DNA of 64,000 nt from contig NC_037316.1 in assembly GCF_000143535.2 (NCBI RefSeq), positions 1,922,001 to 1,986,000 on the forward strand, read 5' to 3'. The notes under the pieces are model-generated. The model saw nothing but the letters and a program-made list of their open reading frames with translations, was not told the DNA's origin and made no database searches. Source of the stretch: Botrytis cinerea B05.10. Lineage: Eukaryota > Ascomycota > Leotiomycetes > Helotiales > Sclerotiniaceae. How positions within the stretch are numbered: position 1 is the stretch's first letter; each line of letters opens with the position of its first letter. Positions 45,625-56,365 of the stretch are shown in pieces. The translations under genes and the position numbers were made by a program.

Positions 45625-48013
45625 ATTACCTGCAGCAACTCAACTCACAGCAGAGTTTTCCCTTCAAATCTTGTATTCCTTCATGGTTCAGCTCACAATC
45701 GTACTGGTAATTTGAATAGTGCCGAGAGAGGTGTCAAGGAATGTGCTGTACCCTTTTCGAATATTATTCCTACTGCGATCTTTGGATGATCTCATTTCAA
45801 ACTTGAACTTCAGTTGAGCACTTTCGACAAGCATTTTTTTCTTATTCCTGTTTTGTTTCTTTCACGAATGTTTGCATCAATCAAAGCAAGCAGAATTCAA
45901 GCGGGAGTCGGGATACATGGTGCTTGGGCTTCCAGGGAGTTATGTTCTAACACTTATCAAAGTATCAAAGTATTTCTTTGGGGGGAATTTCTTATCACGT
46001 TGTTTGAAACTATTTCTTTCCACATGCTTCTCCTAAATTATCAATCGCCTTTTCAATTGATTGCCTTTTCACCTGCTCAAATGCATAGTCATTGATATCA
46101 AATCTTCAACCAGCAAGGGGATGAATTTATCTTCATTTCATCTACAATTCTACATGGATGTACCATATCAGATGATCCGAATGATAGAAACCTTGCAATT
46201 TCTTTCAGGCTAGATAGAATTTCGACATCAAACTTGTACCCCCATCTTGTAAGCGAGCCAACTAATTGAGTCACATGGCGGAGATTAGAGACGGGTAAAT
46301 AAGCAATCAGCACGGCCAACCGCAGATACGTTTGCACAGGCCAGCCCTGTCAGACTATCATTGAAGAAAATTCCGGTAATATCACATTAATAAATGAAGC
46401 CTCAGCCTATGGACTTCCCCATCTATAGAACACTACATATACCCGTAGTAGCTTACAGCTAATACTAGTCCCCCCCACTAACCCGGGCCGTCCCATAGCT
46501 TTGTCCTACATGTCACGACTTTGTTTTTATTCCAATCAAACATCTGATTAGTACACAGATCTAGTGTAGGGGTCTTTAGGCATAGCTTGTCAAAACGAAG
46601 TAATGTTAAGCCATTGAATATTACCCAGTCAATCATAAGTCGTCACGTCTAAAACCTCTCACAAAACATGTAAAGTTTCGAACCAAATCTTAAATAGTCA
46701 CTAAAGCCCTTCCTCATTCCGATAGGATCACACGAGTTATGACGAACAGGGCTGTAAATCGCTGCTTTAAAATCCGTATAAGATACACGCCCGTCCAATT
46801 GTGATTAGAAATATGTATAAGGCTGAGGTATGGAAAGTGGCACAGGCGGTGAGAGCCCCTTTTTCAGACCGCTTTGATTGATATAAATTTGGCGGATTTC
46901 GTGCATGGAATTGAAAGTTTTCTGAGAAATTAATGCATGACAATGCACAAGGTGCAGTAACTCAGAATCTGAATGCAGTCTTGCCCAAATTATGCGGATG
47001 CTTATGTCTTTGGGCCTAATTAGATGTGGCGTGAACGTGGGATCAAGTGAGTGGCTGGACTACGATTAGTTGTTTATTCTGGCTTCGAGATTGCATTAGA
47101 TTTTTTTAAGATTTTTAGATTTTTTTAAGGAAAAGCAGCGAGTTTCTTTGGAAGATAAAATGATCTGTGTCATATTTTGTATAGTAAACTCAAAGAACAT
47201 GACGCGTGTGTGGTAGACCGTTGGCTTCTGTTCATTTTGAGGTAACGAGGCAGCAATTTTTGATCTTGTTAGTTGATTGTTGAGCGAAGATTATCACATT
47301 GGTATACCATTAAACTGTAGAGGGATTTGAACTCTTGGAAATGTGCCGCTTAGTGACAGCTGGGTTGAATGTTGCTCTCTCTTTAATACAATAGAGCCCA
47401 CCAGTGGGTGTATGGACTGACGGGACACTACAAACCCTGACTTGGAAATATATTTTGAGTTATTGGTTGTAATATCCTAAAAACTGTAGCAATAACCTAC
47501 AGGGGATTTAAAAAAAAGAAAGATAGATTCTGATATCAAACAATTGAAGAATGAAATAATCAAAAATATCGAAACTTGAGGAGTATCCCATCAGTCCGTA
47601 CACCCACTGGTGGTCTAATATATCCAAAGAAATGGGTGTCATCAATCATGAAAAACTCGACCAAATGAGTGAACGAGCGTAAGAGTATTACCCTGCTTCA
47701 ATAAAGAAAAAAGTGCTCTGATACTTGGGGAAAGCTTCGTATATGCATTGGTCTCTCGACCTCCAAGAAAACAAAATCTGGGAAGTTATCGGGAATATAT
47801 GGACAAATAAGATAGGAAAAATGATTCAAGATGGACACAGTTATAGAAGAGAGCTGTGCCAAACGTTTGGCGCTAAAGAAAATAGACAAAACTGAGATTC
47901 GTGGCGCCAGAAAATATTCTTGCAGCGCATGAGAAAACTTTCGGATGTGGAACAGCTTAACGTATCGAGTTGACTGTGAAGGAATCTTTCTGTAAGCCAG
48001 TCGAAGATACCCC
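45625..48013. other. Spacer between the two modules
   Basis: No supported gene. Contains a MITE-like element (47398-47613). The ORFs at 45814-46095 and 47698-48177 lack domain signals, and the latter is a shadow of the gene at 48014. Confidence 0.5.
47398..47613. mobile_element. MITE-like element, 28-bp terminal inverted repeats
   Basis: The left end, 47398-47425 (CCACCAGTGGGTGTATGGAC...), and the right end, 47586-47613, are inverted repeats matching at 26 of 28 positions, 216 bp overall. The inside is AT-rich and non-coding. TA dinucleotides flank both sides within 5 bp (47392-47393 and 47616-47617), so a Tc1/mariner-type TA target duplication is possible but not certain. There is no transposase, so this would be a non-autonomous element. 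Confidence 0.75.
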
Positions 48014-49397
48014 CTACTTATGCTCGCGGCGATTCCTACGATTGTTGGAAGATTGGCCAGATATTCTTCTGGATGGGCGATTCGAATGAGGACGCTGTGA
48101 TCCAACTGGTTGGACATTTTGAGGCCAACCCGACTGACTGAGAAAGGTACCAATTGAAGTGATGGCCACCATACCAATATTTAACACACGGACATAATGC
48201 TCTACAGTATACACCTTGCTGTAATTTAATCGACTCAATGGGTGTAATAAACCCTCGGGCTCGTGACTTCGTTCACTATCGACCTGGATAGGATCTAAGA
48301 CGAGATGCTCGTACACCGACTGTCCGTTACTGGCGACGTAGCTGTGCTCTTCGGGAGCCCGCGGTGTTGTATGTATGATTGTGTGTCGACCAGGAGCTGG
48401 AAGATTGGGCTTGAGCGTCGCTTGCCCTGAGTATGTTTGTATAGGACTAGCATCATTAGACCAGCACGTCAACATAGCGTAAGCATATTGTTGGGAAAAC
48501 ACACCAGCAAACAGAATTTCCATAACCCTTTATCACAACTACGAACCTTCGAATCTCACTATATGCTTGTTCTCCGAGAAATGTAGTGCTGAAGTGTGAT
48601 CCATTGCGTGTCCCTCCGGCTGCAGGAACTTTTGGCTGTGCTGGCTCAGTCCACAGCATCATGAATACGCGGCCAACCTTCCAAAAATCATCTTGTCGAT
48701 GGAGTCCACCATAGACCGTGTATCCTATATCCGATTAATGCTGGTGGTTTCAAAACTTAAGGATACAGACTTACTGGAATCCAAAGTTTCGGCATTGCCG
48801 GTGTTCGGGGCTTTGGAGATATGCTTTGCATTTATGATTGCCTGATTCACCTCCGGATCAAATGCTTCTGTTGTTTCTATTAGAGTTATGTTATAATGGA
48901 ATTCAAGTGGCAATCATACCTGTAGGTACAGAACGGGGCGTTTCCAACAACATAGTTTCAAATGCACGCGCTGTGGCTTCAATTGATGAAGAGGTTGCGT
49001 CTGTGTTTGATTGGTATGCAGCATTGCTCGAAGAAGGATTTTCGGGTTGCCAAGCCACGTTTGAGTTATTGATAGCATAGTTCTGGGCTGTAGAATCTGA
49101 AGAATCGTAAAAATTGTGATTCGAGGTCGAAGTAACGTGCGATGGTCTTGGGGTTGCATTATTGTCAAAAGAATTAGAATCGCCGGTTTGGGACGATGGA
49201 TATACATCTGTCAAATCTGATGTTCTGGGCGTGGCTGCTCGATTCTCAGTTCCTTCAGGGTAGCGATAGTCGTACTCCTCCTTTCCTTCGGCATTTACTC
49301 GATAAGAATACCAGTAGCTCTGTTCTGGAACCCAAATCCAACCACTCCAAGAAGTACTCTGGTCTAATCCATTCCCTTGACTCGTATGATAAGCCAT
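48014..49397 (-). CDS. DUF6590-type protein with basic tail (module 2)
   Basis: Four exons: 49397-48920, 48876-48775, 48724-48505 and 48446-48014, 410 aa, with matching phases. Donors are GTATGA, GTAAGT and GTGTGT. The N-terminus repeats the Trp spacing of the module 1 protein (SWSGWIWVPEQSYWYSYRVN). A Ser/Asn-rich linker follows. The DUF6590-like core reads WKVGRVFMMLWTEPAQ, GTRNGSHFSTTFLGEQAYSE, IRRFVVVIKG, then PIQTYSGQATLKPNLPAPGR, HTIIHTTPRAP and SRLNYSKVYTVEHYVRVLNI. The C-terminus is Arg/Asn/Ser-rich (SRRISGQSSNNRRNRREHK), unlike the Q/Y-rich tail of module 1. It is divergent from the coiled-coil gene at 49955. Function unknown. Confidence 0.85.
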
Positions 49398-49954
49398 GGT
49401 TGATGATTTGCTTATTTGTTACTTCAGCATGCGAACGTTACCTACATTATCGGGAAAAACGTGGAGCTTTTATAATTTGCATAAAACTGACTACCCAATG
49501 TATCAAGAGCCGCATTCGGGACTCCATTAGCCAGGATTTCTTCCTCTGTTAATGAATCAAAGCTCAGTGTAACGAATGTCCCAATATTTCATAATTGTGT
49601 ATCGATTCACCAATACCGATCTAGTGGTAATGTGGACGGTTATGTTATTGGAAGTTCATACTAACTGAACCGATTTTTTCTTCATGGTTGCATTGTGGAA
49701 TGTGGTGAGATCATTAGACCATCGGGCTTTCCTAATGAGGTCAGGCAGAGACCCTGTCTCGCAGTAATACAGCGCTGCTTTTGAGTTGACACGAATATTC
49801 ACCTACCTAGATAGTTGCACACCTCTATTGGTCTGATTAATCCAAATATGTGTAGCTATCAGGCAGATTAATTTGATTTAAACAGATCCGCAGCTTTTCA
49901 GAAACGTTCAATGCCTTTTGTAACGCGAAGTATAGCAATTATTCACGCAGTTGA
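49398..49954. promoter_or_regulatory. Divergent intergenic region of module 2
   Basis: 557 bp between the two start codons; should hold both promoters. No coding signal. Confidence 0.4.
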
Positions 49955-51730
49955 ATGGCTCAACAATCAAGTGATACCACAAAGAATTCGCGAAATGAGA
50001 TTCAGAACACATATTCGATGCTTCGTAAATTTTTCATAGTATCCGGTAATAAAGGATCCGCTATGAAGTCTCTTTGGGTAAAAACACATCTTCCTTGCCA
50101 GTCAATTTGGGAATCATCTTCTGGTGCATACTAACCTCCACCACAGGCGTCTATCTTTGGCAGGCCCAAGAACACCGAAGATTCGAACAATGAAAGCCAT
50201 CAAAATAAAAGAGCCGGTATTCTTCCTCCCGAGAGAATAGTTGAAGAAGTTTCAGAAATTTCGAAAAATCGGAAGGAGTCCAATTGGGATCAGGGTGATG
50301 AACTAGACGAGCGTAGTGATGACGGCGAAAGTGAATCACGAACCGAAAAGTATAGATCTCGCTTTAATAATCTATTACAAGGAATAGATAAATGGCAAGA
50401 AGTCTTATCGGCAGAATTGCAAGCCAGGCAGAAGATGAGAGAGGTGGGGTTCAAGCGATCAGCTGTTTCCCAAGCAGATGCTAGCTTCATGAAAGAAGTT
50501 CAACGACTACAAGCAGAAGGTCAACTAGGTGCTTTTGAACAGCTCTCTAAGCTTGCAGATGCTTGCCAATCAGCACGCGATGGATTGGGACCTCTAGAAT
50601 ATGAAGGTTTCGAAGCTCAAAAGAAGCTCCAGGGACATGTGTGGGAATTGCAACAAGTAGAAGATGTGCTCTTTGAAAGCTTTGCATCCGAGCTTGGAGA
50701 AGGCTATGAAGAGTCTTCAGTCACTTCAGACTCAAGCTCAGCACATGATATTCTTGGTATTCCTGATAATCCTCCAGCCATTGCAAATAATCATGGAATT
50801 CGAAATCAACAAGACGAAGACACTGGAGAACAGTTTCACCCACCGACAAACATCATCACTGAGACTGAGAGACAACAAAGCTATTCTAATACTACACTTC
50901 CCATCAATGATCTCTCGAAAATAAAGTTGGATATACACAATTTAAGAATGCTAATCAGCCATGATGAATCTCAACCTCTTCCCGCAGTACACTTTAGACA
51001 CTCAGTGGAATCGGTGTCTAGCAAAAATATGTTGAGCGATAGACCACTTCCGCTTGATAACAGTGGCATGGAAAAGCAGCAAAATCCGCTTTTACTGGGA
51101 CTGGGGAGCCAAGAGGAGCTTTTGCACCAAGAGCCGCATTATGATTCTACATTGGTATTGGATCCAGAAGTTATTGAGCATGTTAACGGTGAAGGGCGGC
51201 AACTTGAACCAACTTCCGGTTCAGATTCTGGACTATTTGACCTAGATATGCTCGAAGAAAACGATATGAGCACTCTCACTACGAAACAACATTCAAGTAC
51301 AGAATCATTTCCCGAGTTACTGACACAATTTGGTACTAAACGCGATCGAATCAACAAATGGTTACTGCATAAGATCCTTATATCTAGATCAGAAGCGAGT
51401 CTTATTGGGCTACAGCTACAAAAAGAGCCAGACACATCGCCATCCCCATGGGCGGAATTGATTGTTGCCTATTTTCAGTTTGATTACGATAGCTCGAAGC
51501 CTACAAATAGCCAGAAAATGAAGAACATGATCACGGAGAGAAGAACGTCAGAACTTCAGCAGTCTCCAAATTACCAAGAGGATATAACAATCACTTCACA
51601 TCCTACTCTACTTTCTAAGACTACTATTGAAGATACCGTAGCTGCTCCGATAGCACACCCCGTTGAAAAAAACCGAAACTCTCAACAGCCTAACTCATCA
51701 ATCGATATGCGAAAGACTGGCACAATCTGA
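49955..51730 (+). CDS. Coiled-coil protein, partner gene of DUF6590 (module 2)
   Basis: Two exons, 49955-50077 (41 codons) and 50147-51730, 568 aa. The phase-0 intron is 69 nt: GTAAAA donor, CATACTAACC branch, CCACAG acceptor. Exon 2 has no in-frame ATG before codon 98 of that exon, which supports the upstream exon. Residues about 85-210 form a coiled coil: YRSRFNNLLQGIDKWQEVL, LADACQSARDGLGPLEYEGF, then VWELQQVEDVLFESFASEL. The same layout, including the C/A..ARD..G.LE motif, is in the gene at 43558. The C-terminal motif RINKWLLHKILISRSEASL (near 442-460) matches that gene's RFNRWSLEKLQVSLHEVN. The linker between is Ser/Glu-rich and disordered. No catalytic domain. Its role is unknown; see the module finding. 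Confidence 0.8.
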
Positions 51731-54700
51731 ATCTTCCAATCCTCGTTCAACCAAAGTCGATATACCCACTCTAATTCCGAAATGCGAATTATGATGATCC
51801 ATGAGAGAATGGCAGCTTGACAGCACAGAATTTGTAAGAACCGAGAAGGAGTAGTGGGAATGGACCAGCAGCAGAGCTGCAGAAGATCCAGCAATGAGGG
51901 CATCGCAGGACAACCAGCCAAGAGAATCTCTACTTACAATAGCCATTCTCAAGAGTTATGGGTGTCGAATTCTGATGCCTCCCTCAACAGAGTAGCAATC
52001 ATACAACCCTTGATTAAGGCGATCTGCGATTCGAATAATTCTTTAAAGTGGCAAACATCTAAGATATTGGGTTAGGTTGCGTGCGTGGTCATCTGGACAA
52101 TTGTTTTATGCACAATGCTATAGAGGAGTTAATAAGATGGAAAACTTGATTCGGGATTGGCAAGAGCGTATCACATTAACTCGTGTAATCTTTAACGGAT
52201 TGTACCGCATTGATGAGGGAGCAAAGTAAATTACGATACCCTGAGGGTCTTCATGCATTAGTACCGGGTGTCAATTCGTTGGCGATAATGAAGTGACATG
52301 TAGTAAGCGAGAATTATTCATAATGCGGCGAGGGTTTTGATCCCCCCCACCACCGCCCCTGGTCTAACGTCCACGTATCACTAATCTTAGGGAAAAAAAG
52401 ACGTACTGAAATCTATCATCTCTCAGAAATAGAAGATCTAAATTCATCGCGCGCAAAGCGTTCATATCATGATTAGCGAAAGTGGGTCGCTATTATGACA
52501 GATATACGACAGATCATAGACTAACAAATCTTTCTACATCAACTGTTGATCAGGCTATCTTCACTTTAACTTTCAATAATCGTTGTTTGGATGGTTACAC
52601 TCAATCTTCATGTCTTGTAACCACGGAGTCTATGCAGGGTTCATTTAAGACTCGGAGTTCCCAATTGGTATATACAGGGTATGAAATCATTCGATAAGCA
52701 ATCACCCACATCATCTCTCCCGAGTGTTCCGTGCTGTGCTCACTGAGATCGACATTTCGCACCTAAAAATAATCTTCAGGGCGGTATACATCATCTTTGT
52801 TCAAAGAGTAAGCCTCATTTCTTTACGGATCACTCGGAAACAAAGAATTAGTCCTAATTCCATTTGACAAGAAATTAATCGCGAAAACGTTCTTGTAGAG
52901 GTACGTATTGATCTCAATTTGATTGGGCTGCGAAATTGCATCTTGGGGTTACGCGAATCGGTAATCAGGGGAAACCCTTGGAATGGTTGTATTGTCACAC
53001 TCATAGTATAGGGAATAATTGATCGATTGCAGAACTTTTACTTGTCAATTTTTTTGAGAAAATAGCACATTTTGAGTTATCTCTAGACATTTAAAAGTCT
53101 TGATTGCTCAATCTTCGAAGTTTTAATATTACCATTGGGAGCTCCGGTTCACTCTAATTAAGACCAGAGGCTACAGTAAATCCGCCGGACTAGTTTCGCA
53201 GGGTGTAAAAGTCATATTGGTTGTAATACAACCGTTACAGTATATAGGCATCTCGTACTTCCATCGAGAAATTATATTACTAACAAGAACAAAGATCGCA
53301 TTTCAGCCTATGGCTAGTTCCAGAATAATGCAATTTCAATGGACCCAGCCTAATTATCGGCGATATACGCAACTCACACAATTTCGTTCTCATCAATTTG
53401 TGTCACACCATTAGGCAAGAATCGGGCAAAAGAAGTTCTTCAATTCGTTGGATCGTGCATGTAGATTAGCCACAATTTCGTTTGAAGTAGGTTTAGAAGC
53501 TGGTATATAGCACAAGTTGTAGGTGGACCAGTCTGAGTACTGTCCACTCATGGATATACTGTTACAACAAGAGTTGCAACATCTTAGAAAAGCTTGTGGT
53601 ATTCTCATTCGGATGTTCCACAGAGTGAACTAAACGACAATGGTATCATAAAACAAGGCTTTAGTTGTGGTAGCCTCCATTACCTCTTGGCAATGTAAGC
53701 AATCCCCACCACTGCGAAATATTTCGCTATCTCAGTCTTTTTGAGCAACGCTTTATCTGGAAAAATAACTTTGCTAGTAGGTTTTCTGCTTGTGGAATCG
53801 CCGTGAGACTGTTAGTTGCGGCTCGGGCCGCTAGCTCATGCATTAGCGCAATGGGTCCGAACATTTGCGGGGTATAATTAGATTATTTTGAGAGGAGAAA
53901 TTCTGCGATTAGATAGTAGAAACAAAATATAAACGATGAAGCTACTGTTAGTTTTCGATATTGGATATGCTCTTGATTCAATAAGATTTAATACGCGAAA
54001 ATATTGTAGTTGGATTCATATGGTACAAGTTTTGGATGCCTAAAGCCAAAGATTGACACGGAGACTTGAATTCATCACTATTTTCCCCAAGATCTTTCAA
54101 CTTGGATCAAATTTGGGCCATAGGATATCTCGCATGTGAAAGTGGGATAATATCAACCACTGAAGCATCAATCTTAACACTTCAAAACGACGTGTTTGTC
54201 GCTTTAACAATGCGGTGATATGCAACATTAGTTGAATATTCATACTTTTCATGCAGGATAAAAGCGGCGGAAATATAGCACTGACACAGCGCATGAGCTT
54301 GTGACGTTCCTCTATGCATCATGTCAGCTGCACAGAATGCTGTTAACATCCGAGAAACGTGGGACATCATAACTCGGTTTCGTTGAAGTTTTAAGCCTCA
54401 ACATCGGAGTTCTAGAAGGTTTAGATGTCCCCACGGCATCGGAACGATCGGATCACCAGACCAATACTAAGAACCAGATGAGCGGGCCGAGCCCTTAATG
54501 ATATCTTTTGAATCAGTAAGTACTATGCCTGCATGTTGTCATAGCACGGGCTGCAGAAATTCGAGCTGTACGCCAATCAAGTTGTTGTGAATGTTAATTT
54601 AACCAATCTGTCGTGTCAACATACATACGTGTCGCAGAATTCTGGTGTAGATAAGACACGAGACGCGTCAAGATACACGATATACGGGTTCCCAATTGTC

Positions 54701-56365
54701 TGGTACCAATTAGCTGCCAGGACACTGATTACCTGTGATAATCGGTTTCATCCGCCTCGCAATGTTGACAAGCGACTACGGGATTGAGTATGTATCTAGA
54801 CCTATTGAAGACTTTCTAACTACTAGCAAGCTTTGTTCTTACACAGATGGCGAGGAGCTTTGGATGTGAGGATGCAAGTAGTCATCAAAAACGCAGTTTG
54901 AAGTGGACAGGAAAACTATGGTCTAGCTAGCTTTTCGACAGCGTTCGCCATATGAAATCACCCTACAGATTGATTGGCTTTGGAGGTAATGAATCGGTCA
55001 ACTAGCTCATCTCTTTGAGCTTCCGGACGTCTTCTTTGCACCTTTGACAACGATTCGCTAGAATTCCCACACACGTTTTATTTCATTATGGAAGCAATAC
55101 GGAAACCTGTGCCGCGAAGAAACTAATATCATGACTCTCGCAGACATGTGAGTTAGGCACCAAAACGCTCATGATACCAAAATATTAGCCTGATTGAAAT
55201 CCGCTCGAGGGTTGTTAGACTAGCAACCAATTGAACCATCGCGACGTTCGGTATCGAATAGGAGAATGCTAGGCTGAATCGCCACGAAGGTCCTGTGCAT
55301 GGAAACTCAAAGGGTGGGATAGAACAGCCCGAATTGCGCCCCTTCTGTGATGATCATTCCATTTCGCGATTTGTGGTATCGAATTGTAACCTTTAGTTCT
55401 CAGCGCGTAGGTGTATCTCGTATGCTGTGATGAAAGTGACGAAGCCACAACTATGTGATGCAACAGTCTTCAGTGGCTCCCAAAACTTGTTTCTTCGTCA
55501 CATCTCCACGTCCAAGAGATTCCGGTGTTATTTGAATGGAGAAAGTAGACCTCGGTGCGCTGATGTGATAAGGGCGGCGATAAGCAAGAGTCCTTGGCCC
55601 CCTGTAAGCTTACCACTCCCACCTTCTGAAAATCCTCCAACTGCCTATTTTAGGTAAACCTCCCGAGTTCATCTCATTGCAATCTTGTGCATGACACATA
55701 ATAACCATGAGGACTACGATTGGTCGAGGTCGAGGTTACTCTCCAGAATGTAGTGGGAGAGGGAGCGACAAGAGAGTTCACCCCCTCATCGGACTTGCTG
55801 CAAGGCTACGATTGCACCTAGACCACGCCAGATCTTCGAACATAATGAATAACTGCTGTATGTCATCATGAAACTCCTCCAAAAACTATTAATGGCCACA
55901 GAATCGCGCAATCCTGTGCTGCGCCCCCATTATTAAGTTTGAAACTCCTGTTTCTGACTGTAGCTATTTATCGCTCGCAGCCCCCATTTATCCTAGTTGG
56001 GTTACATGGAATGGCATCCTTCCGGGCAGACTACTCTTCAGTGGAAGCTACATATAGATTTATATAGGAATTTCTTCATGTCTGTCATCAAATCTTGACA
56101 CTGTGCCACACAAGTTGTCAGCGGCGTAGATTATACCCCGCTTCAGCTATATTTCTCAAGATGCGAAATGAGTGATTTCGTAAGATCCTGACTGTGTGAA
56201 TCCCTATCATAATTTTCCTTGGGAGCTTAAGGTGAGAGTTGTCGCACAAAGAAGTATTCCTCACCGATCTTGTCCTTGCGTTCTTTTCCCTTTTGGCCAA
56301 CGACTTTACGAATTTCGATGCAGTCAGATTCTTAATGCTTGATGATAGATACTTGAGTTGGGAAA
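51731..56365. other. Gene-poor region
   Basis: About 4.6 kb with only short, scattered ORFs (for example 52482-52697, 53217-53414, 54587-54787, 55427-55657). None has a domain, splice-supported neighbours or a protein-like composition I would defend. A C-tract (CCCCCCCACCACCGCCCC) is near 52344. It could hold decayed repeats; I could not identify a family. Confidence 0.5.
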
